Positions 1 to 12,402 of a DNA stretch of 64,000 nucleotides are shown here, piece after piece. The DNA is from Mya arenaria (taxonomy: Eukaryota; Mollusca; Bivalvia; Myida; Myidae). How positions within the stretch are numbered: position 1 is the first letter of the stretch; every line of letters starts with the position of its first letter. A program made the position numbers and the translations under genes. Below the pieces are notes generated by a model. The model was not told the origin of the DNA, searched no databases, and was given only the letters and a program-made list of their open reading frames with translations. The DNA lies in NCBI RefSeq assembly GCF_026914265.1, contig NC_069132.1:28452932-28516931 (forward strand), read 5' to 3'.

Positions 1-3000
1 TGACCGGAGATTCGTTACAGAAAATAATTCTTTAGTGCCAATCCTGTGTACAGTCCCTTTAATGAAATCGACTCACTTTTTATTTCTTTTGCCTGAGTGT
101 AAATGTTAAAATGTCAAAACTATATAAGAAAATAATGTATTTTAATTTATATTATGTGTTATTATATTTACAATTTCATACTCAAACCATCAATATTCTT
201 TGGTTAAGCACTGTCAACTGGCCAAATTTCAACCAGATAGCTGTATAATTCCAAATTCCAAATGTCACTGGTATACTTACATTCCCGAAATAAAAAAAAA
301 ACACGATCTATAGAAAGATAATTATGTTTCAAACATCAGAGGAAGGCTCCTAAAAGATAACTCGGCTGTGCAGATAACTGCATCCACAAGCTCTCAAAGG
401 AGTCCTCCAGATGAGATTAACCAAAAGATCAGCAGCCCCTTAAATAAATAAAGTGATATTCCATCAGTGACTCTAGCAATTAATATGTGCAATACCCTTT
501 GGTTCATTCAAATGAGCTGGTCCTATCAATTATTGCAATCCAAATAATTGCCCTGAGATTCGTTACAGAAAAAAATTCTTTAGTGCCAATCTGTGTACAG
601 TCCCTTTAATGAAATCGACTCACTTTTTATTTCTTTTGCCTCGAGTGTAAATGTTAAAATGTCAAAACTATATAAGAAAATAATGTATTTTAATTTATAT
701 TATGTGTTATTATATTTACAATTTCATACTCAAACCATCAATATTCTTTGGTTAAGCACTGTCAACTGGCAAATTTCAACCAGCTAACTGTATAATTCAA
801 ATTCCAAATGTCACTGGTATACGTTACATTCCCGAAATAAGAAAAAAAAAATGCGATCTATAAAAGATAATTATGTTTCAAACATCAGAGGAAGGCTCCT
901 AAAAGATAACTCGGCTGTGCAGATAACTGCATCCACAAGCTCTCAAAGGAGTCCTCCAAGATGAGAATTAACCAAAAGATCAGCAGCCCCTTAAATAAAT
1001 AAAGTGATATTCCATCAGTGACTCTAGCAATTAATATGTGCAATACCCTTTGAGTTCATTAAATGAGCTGGTCCATCAATTATTGCAAACCAAATAATTG
1101 ACCGAGATTCGTTACAAAAAAAAGTCTTTAGTGTCAATCTGTGTACAGTCCCTTTAATGAAATCGACTCACTTTTTATTTCTTTTGCCTCGTGTGTAAAT
1201 GTTAAAATGTCAAAACTATATAAGAAAATAATGTATTTTAATTTATATTATGTATTATTATATTTACAATTTCATACTCAAATATCAATATTCTTTGGTT
1301 AAGCACTGTCAACTGGCCAAATTTCAACCAGATACTGTATAATTCAAATTCCAAATGTCACTGGTATACGTTACATTCCCAAAATAAGAAAAAAAACGCG
1401 ATCTATAGAAAGATAATTATGTTTCAAACATCAGAGGAAGGCTCCTAAAAGATAACTCGGCTGTGCAGATAACTGCATCCACAAGCTCTCAAAGGAGTCC
1501 TCCAAGATGAGAATTAACCAAAACATCAGCAGCCCCTTCAATAAATAAAGTGATATTCCATCAGTGACTCTAGCAATTAATATGTGCAATACCCTTTGAG
1601 TTCATTCAAATGAGATGGTCCTATCAATTATTGCAAACCAAATAACTGACCGGAGATTCGTTACAGAAAAAAATTCTTTAGTGCCAATCCTGTGTACAGT
1701 CCCTTTAATGAAATCGACTCACTTTTTATTTCTTTTGCCTCGAGTGTAAATGTTAAAATGTCAAAACTATATAAGAAAATAATGTACTTTAATTTATATT
1801 ATGTGTTATTATATTTACAATTTCATACTCAAACCATCAATATTCTTTGGTTAAGCACTGTCAACTGGCCAAATTTCAACCAGATACCTGTATAATTCCA
1901 AATTCCAAATGTCACTGGTATACGTTACATTCCCGAAATAAGAAAAAAAACACGATCTATAGAAAGATAATTATGTTTCAAACATCAGAGGAAGGCTCCT
2001 AAAATGATAACTCGGCTGTGCAGATAACTGCATCCACAAGCTCTCAAAGGAGTCCTCCAAGATGAGAATTAACCAAAAGATCAGCAGCCCCTTAAATAAA
2101 TAAAGTGATATTCCATCAGTGACTCTAGCAATTAATATGTGCATACCCTTTGAGTTCATTCAAATGAGATGGTCCTATCAATTATTGCAAACCAAATAAT
2201 TGACCGAGATTCGTTACAGAAAAAAATTCTTTAGTGCAATCCTGTGTACAGTCCCTTTAATGAAATCGACTCACTTTTTATTTCTTTGCCTCGAGTGTAA
2301 ATGTTAAAATGTCAAAACTATATAAGAAAATAATGTATTTTAATTTATATTATGTGTTATTATATTTACAATTTCATACTCAAACATCAATATTCTTTGG
2401 TTAAGCACTGTCAACTGGCCAAATTTAACCAAATAGCTCTATTATTCCAAATTCCAAATGTCACTGGTATACGTTACATTCCCGAAATAAGAAAAAAAAA
2501 CACGATCTATAGAAAGATAATTATGTTTCAAACATCAGAGGAAGGCTCCTAAAAAGATAACTCGGCTGTGCAGATAACTGCATCCACAAGCTCTCAAAGG
2601 AGTCCTCCAAGATGAGAATTAACAAAAGATCAGCAGCCCCTTAAATAAATAAAGTGATATTCCATCAGTGACTCTAGCAATTAATATGTGCAATACCCTT
2701 TGAGTTCATTCAAATGAGCTGGTCCTATCAATTATTGCAAACCAAATAATTGACCGGAGATTCGTTACAGAAAAAAATTCTTTAGTGCAATCCTGTGTAC
2801 AGTCCCTTTAATGAAATCGACTCACTTTTTATTTCTATTGCCTGGAGTGTAAATGTTAAAATGTCAAAACTATATAAGAAAATAATGTATTTTAATTTAT
2901 ATTATGTGTTATTATATTTACAATTTCATACTCAAACCATCAATATTCTTTGGTTAAGCACTGTCAACTGGCCAAATTTCAACCAAATAGCTGTATAATT

Positions 3001-3345
3001 CCAAATGTCACTGGTATACGTTACATTCCCGAAATAAGGAAAAAAAACGCGATCTATAGAAAGATAATTATGTTTCAAACATCAGAGGAAGGCTCCTTAA
3101 GAAATAACTTGGCTGTGCAGGTACTGCATCCACAAGCTCTCAAAGGAGTCCTCCAAGATGACGATTAACCACAAGAACAGTAGCCCCTTAAATAAATAAA
3201 GACATGAGGATTAAACAAAAGATCAGTAGCCCCATAAATACATAAGGTGATATTCCATCAGTGGCTCTAGCAATTAATATGTGCAATACCCTTTGGGTTC
3301 ATGGAAATGAGCTGGTCCTATCAGTTATTGCAAACACCAGAGTTT
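1..3345. repeat. ~550 bp satellite, about six tandem copies
   Basis: The motif GAGATTCGTTACAGAAAA recurs near 7, 556, 1102, 1653, 2205 and 2757, giving a period of 545-553 bp with only small indels between copies. The last copy degrades after about 3140. Each unit carries the end sequence GTACAGTCCCTTTAA of the TIR/tRNA-like element seen at 12403-12892. Short frames repeated in each unit are not genes. The array runs off the left window edge. Confidence 0.93.
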
Positions 3346-3962
3346 GGCCCCTGAAATATCCACAAACACTGTGACCTTATAATTTTGAACAAATGTGATA
3401 CATGACTATTGATTGTTATACTCGCCATGCCCTCAACGACCCAACAGTCATCTCAAATTCAGTCGGAACAGCAGCTGTAGATCAATTAGATACAGTCATA
3501 TAGTACTGTTCTATCACTTTTTGTCACAGCCACAGCAGTCCTAGAAATGTAGATAAAAGTGAAATTGAATAATAAATAGCTATATTTTCTGAGATGGAGA
3601 TCAGACTCAATTTGATCTTTCCACAGACATGATTTACAGATAAACATGAACTAAAAATATGATACAGTGTGTATGTTCTCTTTGATTAAGTTCCTTTGAT
3701 TTTTTGCATATATCATAGAAATACAAATCATAAACAATAGTAAGCTTCAATTGGTAACTAAAGAAAAGCAAAAACTCTCTATAAAACATTTTTAACATTC
3801 ATATCACTTCACTCGAATCCCCACCCACTCGAGTTGGTCTGCATGATCAAGTGGACCAATCTCTGAGTCAAGAATTTGTTGATCAAACAAATGATTTCAG
3901 TGGAACCTGTTGGCCTATAAGGCCACAGTTATTTTTACTATATGTTTCATCTGGAGACTCAC
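3346..3962. other. No gene or repeat recognised
   Basis: AT-rich single-copy-looking sequence between the satellite and the candidate exon at 3963. Confidence 0.5.
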
Positions 3963-4049
3963 CTGGCTTTTCACTTTTTTCTGTATTTACATCAAGGTCT
4001 TGGTCAATGGGGGACGGGGGACAGCGGGGTGAAAACTGTGGTCTTGAGC
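3963..4049 (-). CDS. Candidate internal exon, gene unknown
   Basis: 87 nt open between acceptor TTTAAATAG and consensus donor CCAG|GTGAGT. It encodes SRPQFSPRCPPSPIDQDLDV then NTEKSEKP, which is Pro/Ser-rich and plausible as a cytoplasmic or disordered segment. No other exon of the gene was identified. Confidence 0.32.
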
Positions 4050-4319
4050 CTATTTAAATAAAAAAATAAAAACAGACTACAAAACTCCTCTAGTTTAACT
4101 TCAGGCTATATATATGCAACATCTATATATACTGAAAGTTTGGCAATGATATATTAAACACTTAAGAAATGAGACCTGTATTAGAGAAGTATTAGCACCT
4201 GTGGTATTTTCATAACAAGAGGGCCATGATGGCCCTGTATCGCTCACCTGTAGCTTTGACCCAATGTGGAACTTGACCTAGATTTTATAAAGATGATCAG
4301 TCTGACCAAGTTTCATAAA

Positions 4320-7300
4320 GATTAGGCTAAAATTGTGACCTCTATTGTGTTCATAAGGTTTTTCTAATATCTGACCTAGTGACCTAGTTATTGACTGCGG
4401 ATGACCCAATATCGAACATGACCCAGATTTTATAGAGATGATCATTCTGACCAAGTTGCATTAACATTAGGCTAAAATTGTGACCTCTATTGTGTTCACA
4501 AGGTTTTTCTACTAATTGACCTATTGACCTAGTTATTGACGGTAAATGACCCAATATCGAACTTGACCTAGATTTTATAGAGATGATCATTCTGACCAAG
4601 TTACATTTAGATTAGGCTTAAGTTGTGACCTCTATTGTGTTCACAAGGTTTTTATACTAATTGACCTAGTGACCTAGTTATTGACCGCGAATGACCCAAT
4701 ATCGAACTTGACCTATATTTTTCTAGAGATGATCATTCTGACCAAGTTGAATTGAGTTAAGCCTAAAATTGTGACCTCTATTGTGTTCACAAGGTTTTTC
4801 TACTAATTGACCTAGTGACCTAGTTTTTGACCTGGGTTGACCCAATATGGAACTTGACCTAGCTTATGTTAAGATGATCATTCTGACCAAGTTTCATTAA
4901 GATAAGGCTAAAATTGTGACCTCTATTATGTTCACAAGGTTTTTCTAATAATTGACCTAGTGACCTAGTTATTGACTGCGTATGACCCAATATCGAACTT
5001 GACCCAGATTTTATAGAGATGATCATTCTGACCAAGTTGCATTAAGATTAGCCTAAAATTGTGACCTCTATTGTGTTCACAAGGTTTTTGTACTAATTGA
5101 CCTAGTGACCTAGTTATTGACCGCGGATGACCCAATATCGAACTTGACCTAGATTTTATAGAGATGATCATTCTGACCAAGTTGCATTGAGATTAGGCTA
5201 AAATTGTGACCTCTATTGTGTTCACAAGGTTTTTGTACTAATTGACCTAGTGACCTAGTTATTGACCGTGAATGACCCAATATCAAACTTGACCTACATT
5301 TTATAGCGATGATCATTCTGACCAAGTTGCATTGAGATTAGGCTAAAATTGTGACCTCTATTGTGTTCATAGGTTTTTCTAATATCTGACCTAGTGACCT
5401 AGTTATTGACTGCGGATGACCCAATATCGAACATGACCCAGATTTTATAGAGATGATCATTCTGACCAAGTTGCATTAACATTAGGCTAAAATTGTGACC
5501 TCTATTGTGTTCACAAGGTTTTTCTACTAATTGACCTATTGACCTAGTTATTGACGGTAAATGACCCAATATCGAACTTGACCTAGATTTTATAGAGATG
5601 ATCATTCTGACCAAGTTACATTTAGATTAGGCTTAAGTTGTGACCTCTATTGTGTTCACAAGGTTTTTATACTAATTGACCTAGTGACCTAGTTATTGAC
5701 CGCGAATGACCCAATATCGAACTTGACCTATATTTTTCTAGAGATGATCATTCTGACCAAGTTGAATTGAGTTAAGCCTAAAATTGTGACCTCTATTATG
5801 TTCACAAGGTTTTCCTAATAATTGACCTAGTGACCTAGTTATTGACTGCGTATGACCCAATATCGAACTTGACCCAGATTTTATAGAGATGATCATTCTG
5901 ACCAAGTTGCATTAAGATTAGCTAAAATTGTGACCTCTATTGTGTTCACAAGGTTTTTGTACTAATTGACCTAGTGACCTAGTTATTGACCGCAGATGAC
6001 CCAATATCGAACTTGACAGATTTTATAGAGATGATCATTCTGACCAAGTTGCATTGAGATTAGGCTAAAACTGTGACCTCTATTGTGTTCACAAGGTTTT
6101 TGTACTAATTGACCTAGTGACCTAGTTATTGACCGTGAATGACCCAATATCGAACTTGACCTAAATTTTATAGAGATGATCATTCTGACCAAGTTGCATT
6201 GAGATTAGGCTAAAATTGTGACCTCTAATGTGTTCACAAGGTATTTCTACTAATTGACCTACTGACCTAGTTTTTGACCCCAGATGACCCAATATCGAAC
6301 TTGACCTAGATTTCATAGAGATGATCAGTCTGACCAAGTTTCATAAAGATTAGGTCAAAATTGTGACCTCTGTTGTGTTCACAAGGTTTTTCTAATAATT
6401 GACCTAGTGACCTAGTTATTGACTGCGGATGACCCAATATCGAACTTGACCTAGATTTTATAGAGATGATTATTCTGACCAACTTGCATTGAGATTAGGC
6501 TAAAATTGTGACCTCTATTGTGTTCACAAGGTTTTTGTACTAATTGACCTAGTGACCTAGTTGTTGACCGCGGATGACCCAATATCGAACTTGACCTACA
6601 TTTTATAGAGATGATCATTCTGACCAAGTTGCATTGAGATTAGGCTAAAATTGTGACCTCTATTGTGTTCACAAGGTTTTTCTACTAATTGACCTAGTTT
6701 TTGACCTGGGTTGACCCAATATGGAACTTGACCTAGCTTATGTTAAGATGATCATTCTGACCAAGTTTCATTAAGATAAGGCTAAAATTGTGACCTCTAT
6801 TTTGTTCACAAGGTTTTTCTAATAATTGACCTAGTGACCTAGTTATTGACTGCGTATGACCCAATATCGAACTTGACCCAGATTTTATAGAGATGATCAT
6901 TCTGACCAAGTTGCATTAAGATTAGCCTAAAATTGTGACCTCTATTGTGTTCACAAGGTTTTTGTACTAATTGACCTAGTGACCTAGTTACTGACCGCGG
7001 ATGACCCAATATCGAACTTGACCTAGATTTTATAGAGATGATCATTCTGACCAAGTTGCATTGAGATTAGGCTAAAATTGTGACCTCTATTGTGTTCACA
7101 AGGTTTTTGTACTAATTGACCTAGTGACCTAGTTATTGACCGTGAATGACCCAATATCAAACTTGACCTACATTTTACAGCGATGATCATTCTGACCAAT
7201 TTGCATTGAGATTAGGCTAAAATTGTGACCTCTATTGTGTTCACAAGGTTTTTCTACTAATTGACCTAGTGACCTAGTTATTGACCACGGATGACCCAAT

Positions 7301-8120
7301 ATCGAACTTGACCTAGATTTTATAGAGATGATCATTCTGATCAAGTTGCATTGAGATTAGGCTAAAATTGTGACCTCTAATGTGTTCACAAGGTATTTCT
7401 ACTAATTGACCTACTGACCTAGTTTTTGACCCCAGATGACCCAATATCGAACTTGACCTAGATTTCATAGAGATGATCAGTCTGACCAAGTTTCATAAAG
7501 ATTAGGTCAAAATTGTGACCTCTGTTGTGTTCACAAGGTTTTTCTAATAATTGACCTAGTTACCTAGTTATTGACTGCGGATGACCCAATATCGAACTTT
7601 TCCTAGATTTTATAGAGATGATTATTCTGACCAACTTGCATTGAGATTAGGCTAAAATTGTGACCTCTATTGTGTTCACAAGGTTTTTGTACTAATTGAC
7701 CTAGTGACCTAGTTGTTGACCGCGGATGACCCAATATCGAACTTGACCTACATTTTATAGAGATGATCATTCTGACCAAGTTGCATTGAGATTAGGCTAA
7801 AATTGTGACCTCTATTGTGTTCACAAGGTTTTTCTACTAATTGACCTAGTGACCTAATTATTGACCGCGGATGACCCAATATCGAACTTGACCTAGATTT
7901 TATAGAGATGACCATTCTGACCAAGTTGCATTGAGATTAGGCTAAAATTGTGACCTCTATTGTGTTCACAAGGTTTTTCTACTAATTGACCTAGTGACCT
8001 AGTTTTTGACCCCAGATGACCCAATATCGAACTTGACCTAGATTTTATAGAGATGATCAGTCTGACCAAGTTTCATAAAGATTAGGTCAAAATTGTGACC
8101 TCTATTGTGTTCACAAGCAA
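4320..8120. repeat. ~145 bp tandem array, about 27 copies
   Basis: The phrase GTGACCTCTATTGTGTTCAC recurs about every 142-148 bp. Each unit contains TGACCTAGTGACCTAG and CCAATATCGAACTTGACC. Larger blocks are duplicated at offsets near 1015 and 1874 bp. Repeated minus-strand frames starting MVRMIISIK are products of the repeat. Confidence 0.93.
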
Positions 8121-8126
8121 TTGTGA

Positions 8127-8177
8127 ACGGACGGACGGACGGACGGACGGACGGACGGACGGACGGACGGACGGACG
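8127..8177. repeat. (ACGG)n microsatellite
   Basis: About 12 near-perfect ACGG units at the distal end of the 4213-8229 element. Short GGACGGAC tracts mark the ends of related elements at 14743 and 25050. Confidence 0.9.
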
Positions 8178-8439
8178 AAGAGTGATCACAAAAGCTCACC
8201 TTGTCACTACGTGACAGGTGAGCTAAAAAGCAGAAAACAATCAAATGGTATGGCACAAACCTTTGAAGAGCCATTATTTCCTTATGCATTGGAATAATCT
8301 GACCAAGTAAAGTTTTCCTTGTAGCTTTCAATGGTGTCTATAAAACAGCACCACAACAAATGGCCTGCCTACTCTTTAAAGATTTTTTTCTAAGCAAAAT
8401 AAGATTTTTCCACTTTATCGGCTTAGCATTTTATATAAA

Positions 8440-8865
8440 CAACAGCTGTCGTTAAGACATAAATTCTAAGTTTAGAAGGGGCATAATTTTGTCAAATGTT
8501 TGATAAAGTTACCTCCTCCTGTGTACAGGTTCGGAGAATGATGGTGAACAAGTGTGCAAAGTTTCAAAGCCAGATGTCAATGGACTTTGAAAATATTTGT
8601 GGTGGTACACAAACTTAAACGTAAATTCTAACTTGAAAAAGGTGCATAATTTTGTCAAAATGCTTGATCGAGTTACCTCCTCCTGTGTACAAGGTGGGGG
8701 CATGATGTTGAACAAGTGTGCAAAGTTTCAAAGCCATATGTCAATATTTGAGTTGGTACACAAACTCTTACAAAAACTTTAACATAAGTGGTTACGCCGA
8801 CGCTAACGCTCGGGTGACTAGGATAGCTCTCCTTATTCTTCTAATAGTCGAGCTAAAAATGATGT
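8440..8865. repeat. Two ~172 bp tandem units and element end
   Basis: GCATAATTTTGTCAAA with TTACCTCCTCCTGTGTACA recurs 172 bp apart. The block ends with CGCCGACGCTAACGCTCGGG and AATAGTCGAGCTAAAAA, the same terminus as the element ending at 58032. The left end was not found. Confidence 0.6.
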
Positions 8866-9425
8866 AATATTACCAAGTTTGGTGTTACCAAGTTTGGTCT
8901 CTTTATGTCAAACCTTACTAAAATTATTTGATACAATCATAAGGTGACTTTGATGCTGCCCTCCTAGCAGCCTGCCCGAAAAATGACGCAAGTCATTCAA
9001 ATAACTTGATTTCCCATTATGAAAATGTGGTTACTAATATACAAAATTTGCCTTTCAAAAGAAATTAAAAAAAAATATTCAAGAGCCATAATTTGTATTT
9101 AGGGTTAAAATGGAGTTATGTTTCTTGTTTTAAGATGGTCGTTAATAATAATTTTGAATTTTATTAAGTGCATTGAATGAACGGTATAGAAGTTTTTTTT
9201 ATTTAAAATCCCAGCTTGCCTTTAACTTTTACTTGCCTAAGACTTTAACCTAAGTCAATCAGGGGCCATAACTTATATTAAGGATATGGAGTTATGTAAC
9301 CTCGTTGGGTGATGGTCTTGAACAATTGTGTGAAGTATTAAGTTAATTGAATGAAGGGTATAGAAGTGATTAATAAATATCCCAACCTGCCCTAAAACTT
9401 TAACCTAAGTTCCATAGTCATTCAG

Positions 9426-10189
9426 TAGGGCTGTAACATTTCATCGGTACATTGTGAAATCGCGATTCGGTACCTGACAATATACTGTATCGTATGGCAT
9501 TGTTAAAAATCATGTGTATTGCGTATCGTTAGATTCGTTACCTCGACTTAATATTTGTATGCTTAAAACACTTTCCAAACATGTTTGCACGATCCGGTCA
9601 ACATGTTAACTTTCATTTTAGACTGTCAAAACAGCGAAAGACACTTCAGCCGCATTTTCGCAAACAGCAGGTAGAGGTAGCACAATACGTTACAACTAGT
9701 TATCTTACTTATCTACATCGTGTTTATTTTTCAAACTAAAATGAAAAATGAAAATAAAATTATTAAAAAAAATGTAATTTTATTTTCTTTTTTAAATTTG
9801 ATTTACAAAAGATATGAAAAAAACTGGAATCTGCAAGCTAGGTCACTGTATGTGAAAATGCAGCTGAAGTAGCTTTAGCTGTTTTGAGAGTTTTCAGTCG
9901 TCTGCAAAGTCAAGAATGGCGGAAGGAAATACTACCGATAGTAAAGAGAAACCCTCTAGAAATGCGCTGGCAAAATATAATTCCAAAGCTTGAGTCAACT
10001 TTAGTTTTTGTAAAGTCAGACAATAAACTTATTATTTGTAAATTGTGTCTGGCCAAATTAAATATAATGCAAACACTACAATCACAACCACGCTTCTTTG
10101 CCGATGCAAAATAATAAAAACATTAAAAATATAGTTTTGGTAAGAATATGCTCAACAATTTACACAAAAGGCAAACAAAAAAGTCCTAC

Positions 10190-10260
<71 letters not shown>

Positions 10261-10288
10261 CGTATTGTGATATATCGTGAATCGCGTA
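9426..10288. mobile_element. Degraded hAT-type insertion with BED-finger remnant
   Basis: Flanked by 8 bp TCATTCAG (9418-9425) and TCAATCAG (10289-10296), one mismatch, the target-duplication length of hAT elements. The left end TAGGGCTGTAAC fits hAT/ZBED elements. Around 9920-10110 a broken plus-strand frame starting MAEGNTTDSKEK continues after a frameshift as FVKSDNKLIICKLCLAKL, which resembles a BED zinc finger. No catalytic domain remains. Confidence 0.65.
10194..10258. repeat. (TA)n microsatellite
   Basis: About 32 perfect TA units inside the hAT remnant. Confidence 0.95.
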
Positions 10289-10492
10289 TCAATCAGGGGC
10301 CATAATTTGTATAAAAGATAATATGGAGTTATCTAACCTCATTATGTGATGTCTCTGAACAACTGTGTGAAGTATTAAGTCAATTGAATGAAGGTATTGG
10401 ACTCCCAACTTGCCCTAAAACTTTAACTGGACGCCGACGCCGGGGTGAGTATTATAGCCTACCTATTCTTCGAATACTGTTGAGCTAAAAAT

Positions 10493-11375
10493 GACAGAGC
10501 CAAACTGAAATGCTTCAACTTGTCAAATTTATGCTTTTCTGGTCCACTTATAAACAAAGGTAACAGAACTGTTCAGTTTAACAAAAAACTTTTAGTGATG
10601 GCATGTGTTTATAGACAGTCAAAACACAACCATATTCCAAATTGGTTGCTTCCGGGACAAATGGCGAAACAAAGGAAATGGCAAAAAACACCAACACTGA
10701 AAGATTCATGACAACTGCTTGTGTTTCATGTATGATGTGGCTACATGATGTAGAAAATGCTAAGATAGCATTAATTTTGCCCAATTTAAATTAAAAATGC
10801 TTTTAATATCTGTTTTAAAGTTTAGATTTGGCATAAAATTAAGAGTACAGCACATTACCATTGTCTTTAAGTTGCTTGTTTCAACCTGATTTGCTACAAA
10901 TCACACTCTTCTGAATCATTTACACACAAACAAGTACTTCAGAGTTGACTTACATCTTCATTCTACTGAATTACTGGATTCAGAGCTGCATCTCCTGGAT
11001 CCAGATTGCAGGACTACTGCCAGGGGAAAAAGCTGCAGCTAACTGGAGCTTATTGGCACATCATAATCTGCGACACTGATCTGCAAGCCAGACATAAAAG
11101 CAGTAACATTATAAAACTATCTGCTGTTAAAGTATGAAAAATGCCTGTTAACACTCATTTGAGACATACACAATCTTTTAAGTACAGTCATAAATGTGAT
11201 AAATATACAGAAAAGTTCATGAGTTTAAAGATTTTTAGGACAAATTTTACAAAATATATAATCTTTTTGACATTTTGCAATCAATTTTCAATAACTCAAA
11301 TCTCAACTTTTTAATTGAGTACAAAGATGCATTTAGAAAGCATCAAAACTAGACATGCTTAGAATTTCTTCTTAC
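10493..11375. other. No confident gene
   Basis: Mostly AT-rich. A minus-strand acceptor TGGCTTGCAG at 11090-11081 is followed by a short frame (ISVADYDVPISSS, stop), which could be a terminal exon, but nothing else supports it. Confidence 0.3.
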
Positions 11376-11479
11376 TTGGAGACGGTATTCCTTTCACGGA
11401 AATCCTTGCCAAAACCACTTTTGCCCAACACCGGTTCTTGACCATGAAAATACCAATGCAGCAACAGCAACCAGGCTGG
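11376..11479 (-). CDS. Candidate internal exon, gene unknown
   Basis: 104 nt fully open between acceptor TTTTAATAG and donor GTAAGA. It encodes PAWLLLLHWYFHGQEPVLGK then GFGKDFRERNTVS. Another frame gives a hydrophobic segment ending in a stop. It sits just outside a TIR element that begins at 11496. Confidence 0.27.
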
Positions 11480-11495
11480 CTATTAAAATAAACAA

Positions 11496-12331
11496 TACTG
11501 TGAAATCATTAATATTCCTTGGCATGAAATTTCGTGGTTTGCCGAAAAAATACAATTTCGTGGGTACCTGAATTCGTGGTTTTTCATTTTTTTAAAAAAA
11601 AAATGAATATGCGATCGTCTGCATAATCTCCACGCGCTGGCCCTTGATTTCGTCTCCTACATCACAAGGTTAAATATGACACTCGCGAAAGTGGTACGAG
11701 ATGCCAATTAGTGCATTTACCCATGTCAATTATCGATTTGATTGGGAATTAAGGTCATAAAAGAAGATGTACCCTAATCATAAATACAGATAGAGGAAGC
11801 CATTGAATACCAATTAAGAATTATGCACCGAAAAGGTGCATATATTTGAGTAAACAAGATCATTTCAATATTTATTCACACGTTTTTGTTTAATAGATAT
11901 ATTGAACGCGTTGTTTTGTACTTTGTACTCAGTAACCTCCAATGTAATCGATTAATTATTTCATTAAATAAAAAAATCGAGTACCGACACTCATCAAGGA
12001 CATCTTGTAAACCTGAAGATTTTCATTAACAGCTCACGTTTAAACACGTGCTTCTGTCATTTGGTTCATAAAAGCACATTTAATTGATTTGGTTTATTAT
12101 TTGTTCAAGGCAGATATAATGTATTAACAAAACAATGATCACAAGTAAAATATACAGGAATAAACGCTGTATACTGCGACTTCTGTAACAAATAAAATAG
12201 TATGTACATAACGTGGCAGTTGAAAAAGTGAATAAAGGGTCTATATTTCGTGGGATCTTAAATTCATGGATCACCCTACCCACGAAAACCACGAACATTA
12301 ATGCCCCACAAACATTAATGATTTCACAGTA
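11496..12331. mobile_element. 836 bp TIR element (MITE-like)
   Basis: Terminal inverted repeats of 21 bp with one mismatch: TACTGTGAAATCATTAAT at the left and ATTAATGATTTCACAGTA at the right. Subterminal AATTTCGTGG and CCACGAA motifs are also inverted. No transposase frame is present. Confidence 0.85.
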
Positions 12332-12402
12332 AATTAGGGTATGGAAGGCATTTTGAATGTTTTTGGATGTTTTTTAATGTATGAAGGAAAATGGCTCTAA
12401 TC

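Larger units (their letters stand above)
4213..8229. mobile_element. TIR-type nonautonomous element filled with a tandem array
   Basis: Begins AACAAGAGGGCCATGATGG and then CGCTCACCTGT; it ends ACAGGTGAGCTAAAAAG, so the inner ends are inverted (CTCACCTGT/ACAGGTGAG). The body is the ~145 bp array plus an ACGG tract. No transposase is present. Confidence 0.7.
8866..10492. mobile_element. MITE-like element copy 1, interrupted by hAT insertion
   Basis: Starts near ATGATGTAATATTACCAAG and ends GCCGACGCCGGGGTGAG then TTGAGCTAAAAA. It shares most of its length with 13694-15396. It contains the insertion at 9426-10288, which the other copy lacks. Confidence 0.65.

Noticed and set aside
593..2998. Repeated ~65-codon plus-strand frames starting MYSPFNEID
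   Set aside because: They recur with the 550 bp satellite and vary with its indels.
4384..7054. Repeated ~71-codon minus-strand frames starting MVRMIISIK
   Set aside because: Each is generated by the 145 bp tandem repeat; no splice or homology evidence.
8038..8331. 97-codon minus-strand frame with Ser-Val-Arg-Pro repeats
   Set aside because: It is translated from the ACGG microsatellite and element end.
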